This document shows, in pieces, positions 1 through 7,952 of a stretch of 39,957 nucleotides of DNA. This DNA is from Burkholderiaceae bacterium. Its GTDB lineage: Bacteria; Pseudomonadota; Gammaproteobacteria; Burkholderiales; Burkholderiaceae_C. The stretch spans positions 1 through 39,957 of the forward strand of contig JANJVG010000030.1 of NCBI GenBank assembly GCA_024710165.1. Reading direction: 5' to 3'. The notes under the pieces are model-generated. The model did no database searches. It had not been told where the DNA came from and was given only the letters and a program-made list of their open reading frames with translations. The stretch's first letter is position 1. Every line of letters begins with the position of its first letter. Both the position numbers and the translations under genes were made by a program.

Positions 1-1697
1 CACAGGCGCAGCAGGTCTTGCGTGTTGGCCCGCCCGCGCCAGAACACCGGGCTGGAGGCGGCCGTGCGCTCGAACACGTCGACAAACAGCAGGGCCTGGC
101 TGGCCTCGCGGCCCGAGGGCGCGCGCCACAGCGAGACACCGACATAGGCCACCACATTGGCCAGCATGCTCCAGAACAGTGAATGGGTGAGGCCGTCGAA
201 CCCCTGCAGGCCCAGCAGCTGTTCGGGCCGCAGCCAGGCCAGGCCCCAGGGCCCGTGGGAGATGAAACCCATGTCCAGCCAGCCCGACTTGGCGATCGAC
301 GGCAGCATGAGGGTGTAGGCCCACATCAGAAAACCCGCCAGCAGCCCGGCCAGCGCACCCAGGCGGGTGCCGCCCTTCCAGTACATGCCGCCCATCACCA
401 CCGGCGCGAACTGGGCCACGGCGGCAAAGCTGATGAGCCCGATGCTGACCAGCGCATACGCCTCGCCCGCGAGGTGGAAGTACACATAGCCCAGCACCAG
501 CACGCCCAGGATGGCGGCGCGCCGGATGCCCAGCAGAAGGCGCGTGAAGTCCTGCCCGCCGCTGTTGCGCAGGTGGCGCCAGCGCAGCAGCAGGGGCAGC
601 ACCAGCTCGTTGCTGACCATGGTCGAGACCGCGACGGTTTCCACGATGACCATGCCCGTGGCCGCAGACAGCCCGCCGACGAAGGCAAACAGCGCCAGTG
701 CATGCTGGCCGGCCTGCAGGGGCAGCGACAGCACGAAATTCTCGGCGTTGGCCTGGCCCGGCCCAAAATACAGCAATCCGCCCAACGCGATAGGCAGCAC
801 GAACAGATTGATGAGCAGCATGTAGAGCGGGAAGACCCAGACCGCGCGGCGCAGGTGGTCCTCGCGCACGTTCTCCACCACCATCACCTGGAACTGGCGG
901 GGCAGGAACACCACGGAAAACATGGACAGCGCCATCAGCCCGAACCACTGCGCCCAGGCGAACTGCCCGCCCTGCTCCAGGCGCAGCAATTGCCTTAGCT
1001 CCGGCACGGCCTGCGCGCGGGAGAACAGGTCGCCCAGGCCATCGAACAGGCCATACACCACAAAGAAACCGACCATCAGAAAGGCCACCAGCTTGACCAC
1101 CGACTCGAACGCGATGGCAGCCACCATGCCTTCGTGCCGCTCGGTGGTGTCGAGGTGCCGCGCGCCAAACACCATGGCGAAACCGGCCAGCACCAGCGCC
1201 ACATAAAAGGCGCTGTCGCGGCTCCAGTGCGCGGGTTCGGCCACGCCGCCGGGCACCGTCAACAGCGCATAGCCCGCCGACACGGCCTTGAGCTGCAGCG
1301 CGATGTAGGGCACGATGCCCACCACCGCGATCAGCGCCACCAGCCCCGACAGCAGCGGGCTCTTGCCGTAGCGGCTGGCGATGAAGTCGGCGATCGAGGT
1401 GATGCGGTACACCTTGGCGATGCGGATCATCTTGCGCAGCACCATCCAGCCCAGCACCATGACCAGCGTGGGGCCCAGGTAGATGGGCAGAAACCACACC
1501 CCGCCCGAGGCGGCGCGGCCCACGCTGCCGAAATAGGTCCAGGCCGTGCAATACACGGCCAGCGAAAGTGCGTAGGTCCAGGGGTTGGCAATGACCGAAC
1601 GCCCGAGCTGCGCGCGGCGGTCGGCCCAGTACGCCACGGCAAACAGCAGCAGCAGATAGGCGAACGACGAGGTGATGACCAGCGCGGGCGAAAGCAT
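1..1697 (-). CDS. Sodium:solute symporter / sensor histidine kinase fusion, N-terminal part (runs off window)
   Basis: The reading frame starts at ATG 1697 (MLSPALVITSSF) and is open to the left edge, giving about 565 residues with no stop. It is a many-pass membrane protein of the sodium:solute symporter (SSS) fold. The last residues seen contain FVDVFER followed by FWRGRANTQDLLRL. This stretch is typical of CbrA-like proteins, in which an SSS transporter domain is joined to PAS and histidine kinase domains; plain symporters end earlier. The kinase half would lie outside the window, so the fusion is inferred. The start lies two bases after the stop of the small membrane gene upstream (TAG-GC-ATG), so the two are probably co-translated. 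It likely senses, and perhaps transports, a carboxylate or amino acid and controls the neighbouring permeases. Confidence 0.8.
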   Translation of the reverse strand, partial: MLSPALVITSSFAYLLLLFAVAYWADRRAQLGRSVIANPWTYALSLAVYCTAWTYFGSVGRAASGGVWFLPIYLGPTLVMVLGWMVLRKMIRIAKVYRITSIADFIASRYGKSPLLSGLVALIAVVGIVPYIALQLKAVSAGYALLTVPGGVAEPAHWSRDSAFYVALVLAGFAMVFGARHLDTTERHEGMVAAIAFESVVKLVAFLMVGFFVVYGLFDGLGDLFSRAQAVPELRQLLRLEQGGQFAWAQWFGLMALSMFSVVFLPRQFQVMVVENVREDHLRRAVWVFPLYMLLINLFVLPIALGGLLYFGPGQANAENFVLSLPLQAGQHALALFAFVGGLSAATGMVIVETVAVSTMVSNELVLPLLLRWRHLRNSGGQDFTRLLLGIRRAAILGVLVLGYVYFHLAGEAYALVSIGLISFAAVAQFAPVVMGGMYWKGGTRLGALAGLLAGFLMWAYTLMLPSIAKSGWLDMGFISHGPWGLAWLRPEQLLGLQGFDGLTHSLFWSMLANVVAYVGVSLWRAPSGREASQALLFVDVFERTAASSPVFWRGRANTQDLLRL

Positions 1698-1699
1698 GC

Positions 1700-1975
1700 C
1701 TATTCCTGGGGGGGCGCGGGTGGCGGGGGAGCCTCTGCCGCGCGTTCGCCGGCGCGTTCCTCGCCCGGGTCGGCGGGCCGGTTCTCGGGCCGCTCCATCA
1801 GCCAGGCCAGTGCGGCGATCACACCGCCCCACAGCAGGAACAGGGCCGCCGGGAACAACGGGATGCCCCAGACGGTGACGTCCCGGTCCCACAGGCCGAG
1901 CAGCGGAAAATTGAACAGCACCCAGCCGCCGGCAAACAGCGCAACCAGGCGTTGGGAGCCGAGTCCTTTGAGCAC
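1700..1975 (-). CDS. Small membrane protein of unknown function, upstream of the symporter-kinase
   Basis: About 91 residues. There are two hydrophobic segments (LVALFAGGWVLFNFPLLGL and IPLFPAALFLLWGGVIAAL) and a charged, Pro/Ala/Glu-rich tail. A GTG at 1975 is preferred as the start because AGGAGA lies six bases in front of it; an ATG at 2020 in the same frame has no good ribosome site. The gene ends two bases before the symporter-kinase start, so it is probably a translationally coupled partner. Short proteins with the LFNFPLL...LFPAALFLLW pattern are commonly seen next to such SSS-kinases. I cannot assign a function. Confidence 0.7.
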   Translation of the reverse strand: MLKGLGSQRLVALFAGGWVLFNFPLLGLWDRDVTVWGIPLFPAALFLLWGGVIAALAWLMERPENRPADPGEERAGERAAEAPPPPAPPQE

Positions 1976-2065
1976 AGCGGTCTCCTGGCGGGGAGTCTGG
2001 ACGCCCCCCTGCCCTCCCATTGTGCGCCCGGCACTTACCTCGGTCTTACGTACCGGACGGCGCAG

Positions 2066-2431
2066 TCAGGTTTTGGCCTTGGGCTTGGCCCGGGCGGCCG
2101 CCCCGTGGGCCTGGCGCGAGAGCGCGAAATCGAGAAAAAACTTGCACCAGATGGTGCTGCCCGCCGCAGCGGTCCAGGTGTTGTAGTCGAGCTGGCCCAG
2201 CGCCACGCTGACAATCACCACCGCGGCCACCACGCCTGCGATGAGGTTGATGATCATCGCGTAGGGGGCGTATTTTTCGGGGTCGGGCGGCGACTCGCCG
2301 CGCTTGAGCGCCACCTCGGAAAAATCACGCTTGACCACGATGCGCCACGCCCGGCGAAACCAGAAGAACGCCATCGGGAACAGCGCGAGATACAAAATCC
2401 AGGTCAATGCGACGCTGACATCGAAAACCAT
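2066..2431 (-). CDS. Hypothetical membrane protein, 121 residues
   Basis: I do not recognise a named family. The protein begins with a hydrophobic helix (VALTWILYLALFPMAFFWF) and has a second helix near residues 58-80 (AMIINLIAGVVAAVVIVSVAL). The loop between them is charged and probably cytoplasmic, and the tail is Lys/Ala-rich. The ATG at 2431 has GGGAG seven bases upstream, which supports the start. It sits between the two symporter groups on the same strand, after the terminator at 2491-2523, so it is probably transcribed separately from the two-subunit symporter and together with the genes to its left. Confidence 0.65.
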   Translation of the reverse strand: MVFDVSVALTWILYLALFPMAFFWFRRAWRIVVKRDFSEVALKRGESPPDPEKYAPYAMIINLIAGVVAAVVIVSVALGQLDYNTWTAAAGSTIWCKFFLDFALSRQAHGAAARAKPKAKT

Positions 2432-2490
2432 GCAGGGCTCCCAGCTTCAGGGGCCGCGCACCATGCGCATGTGCCCCGGAGATTTCAACT

Positions 2491-2523
2491 AAAAAGGCCC
2501 TGCCAGCGCAGCCGGCAGGGCCT
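2491..2523 (-). terminator. Rho-independent terminator after the two-subunit symporter
   Basis: A perfect 10-bp stem (AGGCCCTGCC with GGCAGGGCCT) surrounds a 9-nt loop. Read on the minus strand it is followed directly by a run of five T. It lies about 65 bases after the stop of the large symporter subunit and ends the 4664-2587 transcript. Confidence 0.85.
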
Positions 2524-2586
2524 CCATTGTCACTGCCGCGGCGCCAGAGCGCCACGGCACGGGGGGCTTGCCCCCTGGCGAGTACC

Positions 2587-4392
2587 TCAGTGAGCGCCCG
2601 TCACCTGGGAAGAACCACGCGGGATACGCACGGACTCCACCATGGCCTGGATGTGCTCTGGCGGCTCCTTGGTGACCTTGTCCACCAGGAAGGCGACCGC
2701 GAAGTTCACCATGGCACCGACTGCACCGAAGGCTTCCGGCGTGATGCCGAAGAAGCTGTTGGCGCCGCCGATCAGACCCAGGTATTCCGTGCCCTTGATG
2801 AAGAAGAGGCCCTTGTGTGCGAACACATAGAACAGCGTGATGAACAGGCCTGCCAGCATGCCGGCCATGGCGCCTTCCTTGTTCATCTTCTTGCTGAAGA
2901 TACCCATCATGATGGCGGGGAACAGCGAGCTGGCGGCAATACCGAAGGCCAGTGCCACGGTACCGGCCGCAAAGCCCGGCGGGTTCAGGCCCAGGTAACC
3001 GGCCACCACGATGGCCACGGCCATCGACACCTTGCCCGCCAGCAGCTCGTTTTTCTCGCTGATGTTGGGGTTGAACACGCCCTTGATCAGGTCATGCGAC
3101 ACGGCAGACGAGATAGCCATCAGCAGACCCGCAGCCGTCGACAGCGCCGCTGCCAGGCCACCGGCCGCCACCAGCGCGATCACCCAGTTGGGCAGCAGCG
3201 CGATTTCGGGGTTGGCCAGCACGATGATGTCGGCGTTCACGTCAAGCTCGTTGCCCTTCCAGCCGGCAGCCTCTGCCTTGCCCTTGGCCACTTCGTTCTT
3301 GGTCTTGTCGTTGTAGTACTGGATGCGGCCGTCACCGTTCTTGTCGGTGAACTTCAGCAGGCCAGTCTTTTCCCAGCGCTTCATCCAGTCTGGACGGTCT
3401 TCGTTCTTGATCGACGCTTCAGGTGCATACAGGTCGCCACCGGCCTTGACGGCGGTGTTGACGGTGGCATGCAGGTTCAGCTTGGCCATGGCGCCCACGG
3501 CAGGGGCCGTGGTGTACAGGATGGCGATGAACACCAGTGCCCAGCCAGCCGAGCTGCGTGCGTCCTTGACCGAAGGCACGGTAAAGAATCGCATGATGAC
3601 GTGCGGCAAGCCAGCGGTACCGATCATCAGCGACATCGTGTACATGAACATGTTCAGCGTGCTGCCCGGCAGTTGCGTGGTGTACTTGCCAAAGCCGAGG
3701 TCGGTAACGACCTGGTCGAGCTTGGCCAGCAAGGACATGTCGGTGCCGGTGTACGTGCCACCCAGACCCAGCTGCGGGAACGGGTTGCCCGCGAGCTGCA
3801 GCGAGATGAACACGGCAGGCACGGTGTAGGCCAGGATCAGCACGATGTACTGCGCCACCTGGGTGTAGGTAATGCCCTTCATGCCGCCGAACACAGCGTA
3901 GGCGAACACGATGGCCATACCGACGTAAATGCCGGTGTCGCTGGACACACCCAGGAAGCGTGCGAACGCGATACCCACACCGGTCATCTGACCAATGATG
4001 TAGGTGAGCGACGCCACCAGCAGACACATCACGGCGATGGTGCTGGCGCTCTTGGAGTAGAAGCGGTCACCAATGAACTGGGGCACCGTGAACTTGCCGA
4101 ACTTGCGCAGGTACGGAGCCAGCAGCATGGCCAGCAGCACGTAGCCGCCGGTCCAGCCCATCAGGAACAGGCCGCCGCCATACCCCATGTTGGCGATCAG
4201 GCCGGCCATGGAGATGAACGAAGCCGCGCTCATCCAGTCGGCGGCCGTGGCCATGCCGTTGGTGATGGGGTGCACGCTGCCGCCGGCCGCGTAGAACTCG
4301 CTGGTGGAACCCGCGCGGGCCCACACCGCGATGCCGAGATAGAGCGCGAAGCTCAACCCGACAAAGATATAGATGGTGGTTTGAAGTTCCAT
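2587..4392 (-). CDS. Sodium:solute symporter, large subunit (VC_2705 / acetate-permease-like)
   Basis: 601 residues with the SSS fold and motifs shared with ActP: AADWMSAASFISMAGLI near residues 50-65, GTAGLPHVIMRFFTVP near 258-273, and AALSTAAGLLMAISSAVSHDL in the second half. It resembles the large subunit of the two-component symporters that always pair with a DUF4212 small subunit, which lies 11 bases upstream. The substrate is probably a short carboxylate, but this is not proven. A polar insertion of about 70 residues (roughly 320-390) separates two membrane blocks. It contains an EF-hand-like loop, D350-x-N352-x-D354-G-x-I357, with Asn rather than Glu at loop position 12. A terminator follows at 2491-2523. 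Confidence 0.9.
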   Translation of the reverse strand: MELQTTIYIFVGLSFALYLGIAVWARAGSTSEFYAAGGSVHPITNGMATAADWMSAASFISMAGLIANMGYGGGLFLMGWTGGYVLLAMLLAPYLRKFGKFTVPQFIGDRFYSKSASTIAVMCLLVASLTYIIGQMTGVGIAFARFLGVSSDTGIYVGMAIVFAYAVFGGMKGITYTQVAQYIVLILAYTVPAVFISLQLAGNPFPQLGLGGTYTGTDMSLLAKLDQVVTDLGFGKYTTQLPGSTLNMFMYTMSLMIGTAGLPHVIMRFFTVPSVKDARSSAGWALVFIAILYTTAPAVGAMAKLNLHATVNTAVKAGGDLYAPEASIKNEDRPDWMKRWEKTGLLKFTDKNGDGRIQYYNDKTKNEVAKGKAEAAGWKGNELDVNADIIVLANPEIALLPNWVIALVAAGGLAAALSTAAGLLMAISSAVSHDLIKGVFNPNISEKNELLAGKVSMAVAIVVAGYLGLNPPGFAAGTVALAFGIAASSLFPAIMMGIFSKKMNKEGAMAGMLAGLFITLFYVFAHKGLFFIKGTEYLGLIGGANSFFGITPEAFGAVGAMVNFAVAFLVDKVTKEPPEHIQAMVESVRIPRGSSQVTGAH

Positions 4393-4403
4393 GATTTCAG
4401 CCC

Positions 4404-4664
4404 TCAGTCTTCATGCACGTCGAACTGACGATCGATATCGCCCATCTTCTTGGCGTAATAAAAAATCAGCGCAATGAAGATGTAGATGGAGCCCTGGTGA
4501 GCAAACCAGAACCCTAGCGGATAACCACCCAACTTGATGTTATTGAGCACGTCGACAAACAGGATGCCCGCGCCGAACGACACTAAAAACCAGACGATCA
4601 GAATCTTGGTTAACAGGCCGAGCGTGGCTTTCCAGTAGGCGTGACTGCTTTTGTCTTCCTTCAT
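4404..4664 (-). CDS. DUF4212 small subunit of the two-component sodium:solute symporter
   Basis: 86 residues with two membrane helices (ILIVWFLVSFGAGILFVDVL and FWFAHQGSIYIFIALIFYYAKKM). The motifs PLGFWFAHQGSIY and the C-terminal DRQFDVHED are typical of the DUF4212 family. The ATG at 4664 is chosen because GAGGGG lies just upstream; the longer frame to 4763 has no membrane or family match in its extra part. The family is thought to form a heteromeric symporter with the large subunit encoded next. Confidence 0.9.
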   Translation of the reverse strand: MKEDKSSHAYWKATLGLLTKILIVWFLVSFGAGILFVDVLNNIKLGGYPLGFWFAHQGSIYIFIALIFYYAKKMGDIDRQFDVHED

Positions 4665-4946
4665 GAATTCCCCTCGTATAAGAGTACAGAACACAGCACC
4701 GAAGCACTGCCCCCGCGCATTCCGCAGGCAGCGCCACCGGATTGCGTAAGCGACTGTGTGCACGCTTCCTTACAGCGAACTGATGAAAAGGCCCAAACTG
4801 ACGCGTGCATTACGACTCAAGGGAAAACACCGATCAGGCATTTTGCGTACATCAAAAACCGCCTAGTGAAAGTCCCAATGGCAGATCTGAACGATCCGGA
4901 AACACTCTGTGGCCGATTCACCCGCCACTGAAAGGCCGCACCCCTC
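4665..4946. promoter_or_regulatory. Divergent promoter region, 282 bases
   Basis: This stretch separates the minus-strand symporter operon from the plus-strand hypothetical gene. On the minus strand a TTATAC sequence about 15 bases before the ribosome site is a possible -10 box, with no convincing -35. An interrupted inverted repeat (AAGCG, 10 bases, CGCTT) at 4748-4767 could bind a regulator. I see no reading frame with coding character here. Confidence 0.4.
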
Positions 4947-5492
4947 ATGGCAGATGCCCCATCCAACTTGACCGCCGCCATTTACGCCAAGACCGCCCAG
5001 GGCCAGCAGGAAATCCAGTCCCGCTCGCTGGGGCTGACCCCTCTGGCGCGGCGCGTTCTGGTGCTGGTGGATGGCAAGCGCAGCGGCCAGGACCTGAGCA
5101 CCTTTGTGCCCGGCGGCGACATCACCGCCCAGCTCACCGAACTGCTCGGCCGCGACTGCATTGAAGCGGTGGGCGTGGCACAGCAAGCCCCCAGCCCGGC
5201 GGCCGCCCCGGCAAAGCCGCACGCCCCCGATGAACACGATCTCGCGGGCCTGCCCCCCGCCGAGTCGCGCAGCGCCAAAGAGCTGGAGATGGCGCGCAAT
5301 TTCATGACCAACACGGTCAACAACATCTTCGGCCACCACAACCGCATCTCGCTGCTCGAGGCCATCCACGGCTGCAAAAGCAGCGGCGAGTTGCGCCACG
5401 TGTATGTGGCCTGGGCCCAGGCGCTGGAAACCAATGCCACCGGCAAGAAGCGCCTGCCCGAACTGCGCGAAAAACTGTTCGCCGTGCTCTGA
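4947..5492 (+). CDS. Hypothetical cytoplasmic protein, 181 residues
   Basis: I do not recognise a named domain. Residues 1-75 look like a compact alpha/beta region (SLGLTPLARRVLVLVDGKRSGQDLSTF) resembling the short N-terminal domains of some betaproteobacterial regulators. A Pro/Ala-rich linker follows near residues 83-100, then a helical C-terminal region (ELEMARNFMTNTVNNIFG ... LREKLFAVL). There is no signal peptide and no membrane segment. It is transcribed divergently from the symporter subunit gene and convergently with the MFS gene. Confidence 0.7.
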   Translation: MADAPSNLTAAIYAKTAQGQQEIQSRSLGLTPLARRVLVLVDGKRSGQDLSTFVPGGDITAQLTELLGRDCIEAVGVAQQAPSPAAAPAKPHAPDEHDLAGLPPAESRSAKELEMARNFMTNTVNNIFGHHNRISLLEAIHGCKSSGELRHVYVAWAQALETNATGKKRLPELREKLFAVL

Positions 5493-5500
5493 ATGCCTCC

Positions 5501-5516
5501 CGCCGCCATGGCGGCG
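5501..5516. other. 16-bp perfect palindrome between convergent genes
   Basis: CGCCGCCATGGCGGCG is fully self-complementary. It sits in the 30-base gap between the hypothetical gene ending at 5492 and the MFS gene ending at 5523. It may help end transcription from both sides, but there is no T-run on either strand. Confidence 0.4.
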
Positions 5517-5522
5517 CTGGCC

Positions 5523-7184
5523 CTAATCCCGCGCGTAGAGATCGACGTCGCGCGTCTCGCGCAGCAGCAATGCGCCGACGATGGCCGTGAACCCGGCAAT
5601 CGCGATCGGGTACCACAGGCCGCTGTACATGTTGCCCGTCTGCGCCACGATGGCAAACGCCATGGGCGGCAGCAGCCCGCCAAACCAGCCGTTGCCGATG
5701 TGGTAGGGCAGGCTCATCGAGGTGTAGCGGATGCGCGTGGGGAACATCTCGGCCAATGCGGCGGCAATGGGGCCGTACACCATGGTCACCAGGATCATCA
5801 GGTACAGCAGGATGCCCACCACCATCGGCGTGCGAATGGCCTGCGGGTCGGCATGCTCGGGGTAGCCACCTTCGCGCAGGGCCTGTGACACGGCCTGGCG
5901 GAAGGCGGTGTCCTGTCTGCGGGCCTCACCCGCCGCCATGCCCAGTAGCGAAGGCACTGCGATCTCGGTGTCGCCAATGCGTACCACGGCAGGGCCGGAG
6001 ACCTGCGGAGGCTCGTTGCGGTAGCTGACCGAATGGGCCGCCAGCACCTGCTTGGCGATGTCGCAGGGGCTGGTGAAGCGGGTCGTGCCCGTAGGGTTGA
6101 ACTGGAAGGAGCAGCCCGCCGGGTTTGCCACCACCACCACCTGGTTGTGCGCCTGCGCAGCCGCCAGCGCCGGGTTGGCCGCTGCCGTCAGGGCCTGGAA
6201 CACCGGGTAATACGTCAGCGCCGCCAAAGCGCAGCCCAGCAGGATGATGGGCTTGCGTCCCACCCGGTCGGACAACGCGCCGAACACAATGAAAAATGGC
6301 GTGCCGATGAGCAGCGCTGCCGCCAGCATCAATTGCGCCAGGGTGGAATCGACCTTGAGTTGTTGCGTAAGAAAGAACAGCGCATAGAACTGGCCCGTGT
6401 ACCACACCACGGCCTGCCCCGCCGTCAGGCCCAGCAGCGCCACGATGGCCACCTTGAGGTTCTTCCACTGCCCGAACGACTCGGCCACCGGCGCCCGCGA
6501 GGTGCGCCCCCGCGCCTTCATGCGCTGGAACGCGGGGGTTTCCGCCAGGGCCAGCCGAATCCACACCGAAATGCCCAGCAGCACGATGGACACCAGGAAG
6601 GGGATGCGCCAGCCCCAGTCGGCAAATGCGCTTTCACCCAGCAGGATGCGGGTGCCCATGACCACCAGCAGCGCCATGAGCAGCCCCAGCGTGGCGGTGG
6701 TCTGAATCCAGGCGGTGTAGGCACCGCGCCGCCCGTGCGGGGCGTGCTCGGCCACATACACGGCCGCGCCACCGTACTCGCCCCCCAGCGCCAGGCCCTG
6801 CAGCAGGCGCAGCCCGATCAGCACCACCGGCGCGGCCACGCCGATGCTGGCATAGGTGGGCAGCAGGCCCACGGCGAAGGTGGCCAGGCCCATGACCACC
6901 ATGGTGATCAGGAACGTGTATTTGCGCCCGATCAGGTCGCCCAGCCGGCCAAACAGCAGGGCGCCAAAAGGCCGCACGATGAAGCCCGCTGCAAAGGCCA
7001 GCAGCGCGAACAGAAAGGCCGAGCCCGGGTCTAGTGCGCTGAAGAACTGCCTTGCAATGATGGCGGCCAGGGCACCGTACAGGTAGAAGTCGTACCACTC
7101 GAACACCGTGCCCAGCGATGACGCAAGGATGACCCGGGTCTCCTCGGGTGTCATCGGATCGGGCTCCCGATGCGTACTTGCCAT
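5523..7184 (-). CDS. MFS transporter, metabolite:H+ symporter (MHS) family
   Basis: 553 residues. Family marks are SSLGTVFEWYDFYLYG at the start of helix 1, GRLGDLIGRKYTF after helix 2, and GLRLLQGLALGGEYGGA in helix 4, as in ProP/ShiA/KgtP-type proton symporters for organic acids or osmolytes. The ATG at 7184 has AGGAGA at good spacing; the frame upstream of it is not transporter-like. It is longer than the usual ~430-450 residues because of a polar insertion of about 110 residues in the second half (from AQAHNQVVV to GGYPEHADP). The insertion carries two cysteines (GCSF and SPCD) that could form an extracytoplasmic disulfide. The substrate cannot be told from sequence. Confidence 0.88.
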   Translation of the reverse strand: MASTHREPDPMTPEETRVILASSLGTVFEWYDFYLYGALAAIIARQFFSALDPGSAFLFALLAFAAGFIVRPFGALLFGRLGDLIGRKYTFLITMVVMGLATFAVGLLPTYASIGVAAPVVLIGLRLLQGLALGGEYGGAAVYVAEHAPHGRRGAYTAWIQTTATLGLLMALLVVMGTRILLGESAFADWGWRIPFLVSIVLLGISVWIRLALAETPAFQRMKARGRTSRAPVAESFGQWKNLKVAIVALLGLTAGQAVVWYTGQFYALFFLTQQLKVDSTLAQLMLAAALLIGTPFFIVFGALSDRVGRKPIILLGCALAALTYYPVFQALTAAANPALAAAQAHNQVVVVANPAGCSFQFNPTGTTRFTSPCDIAKQVLAAHSVSYRNEPPQVSGPAVVRIGDTEIAVPSLLGMAAGEARRQDTAFRQAVSQALREGGYPEHADPQAIRTPMVVGILLYLMILVTMVYGPIAAALAEMFPTRIRYTSMSLPYHIGNGWFGGLLPPMAFAIVAQTGNMYSGLWYPIAIAGFTAIVGALLLRETRDVDLYARD

Positions 7185-7643
7185 GGAACGTCTCCTGCGG
7201 TTGTGGCCCCGGCGCTCGATGGGGCGCACCTTCGGTGCCTTGGGAGCATGCGGGCTACCTGTGCGGCCATTCCCGGCCTTGACGGGCCCAGCGGACGGGG
7301 GAACGGCGGGCAAGTAAGAATATTTTCAGTCCGCACTATCCGGTGCGTGGCTAACGCGTCTCTTACGCGCACCTTGCAGAACTTGACAGCAAACTTCCGC
7401 CCGGCTTACAGGCTTGGTAGAAACCCGTGGAGATTTTTTCTCCATGCGGGAAAAGGGCCCATGGCAGGCCCTGGCGCCGCCGCCGCGCAAGGCGTTTAGC
7501 GGCGCCCTGACAGACCCTGAATCCGCCGCCCACGACGCTTTCGTAAGCCATCGGTCAGAGCCCCCTCCCAGAATCCGGCACCCAGCCAGGCGCGCCCGAC
7601 GGGCTACCTGGCTGCTGCATTTTTCCGCTCCTGAAAGTCCACC
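7185..7643. promoter_or_regulatory. Divergent intergenic region between MFS gene and acetate permease operon
   Basis: This is the only gene-free stretch longer than 300 bases. A sigma70-like promoter pointing to the acetate permease operon can be drawn at 7383-7411: TTGACA, a 17-base spacer, then TTACAG. Downstream are hairpins, TGGAGA-TTTTT-TCTCCA near 7429-7445 and a GC-rich one (GGCGCCG ... CGGCGCC) near 7470-7505. They would lie in a long 5' leader of the DUF485 gene. I see no riboswitch class that I can name. Confidence 0.45.
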
Positions 7644-7952
7644 ATGAACGACCCTGTGGTCACCAAAATCCAAAGCCACCCGAAGTACCTGGAGCTGCGC
7701 ACCAAGCGCAACCGCCTGGGCATCTTCCTGACCGTACTGATGCTGCTGGCGTACTACGGCTACATCGCACTGATTGCCTTCGACAAGCAGTTTCTGGCAC
7801 AGCCCATCGGCGCGGGCGTGACCTCGCTGGGCATTCCGATCGGCATGGGCGTGATCATCTTCACCATCGTGATCACCGGCATCTATGTGCGCCGTGCCAA
7901 TGGCGAATTCGACACCCTGACCAAAGAAATCCTGAAAGACGCATCGCAATGA
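7644..7952 (+). CDS. yjcH: DUF485 membrane protein, partner of ActP
   Basis: 102 residues with two membrane helices ([22 protein letters not shown] and [24 protein letters not shown]). The N-terminal pattern [15 protein letters not shown] and the end [17 protein letters not shown] are characteristic of the DUF485/YjcH family, which is almost always encoded directly before actP. Its stop overlaps the actP start as ATGA at 7949-7952, which indicates translational coupling. Its exact role is not settled; it is presumed to assist the permease. Confidence 0.93.
   Translation: MNDPVVTKIQSHPKYLELRTKRNRLGIFLTVLMLLAYYGYIALIAFDKQFLAQPIGAGVTSLGIPIGMGVIIFTIVITGIYVRRANGEFDTLTKEILKDASQ

Noticed and set aside
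2527-4428. Long open frame (633 codons) on the plus strand opposite the large symporter subunit
   Set aside because: It mirrors the real gene's codon positions, is rich in His/Gln/Arg as antisense frames in GC-rich DNA are, and has no ribosome site or family motif.
7429-7505. Possible riboswitch in the long leader of the acetate permease operon
   Set aside because: Hairpins are present but no conserved core of a known riboswitch class can be recognised, so only the intergenic region is described.
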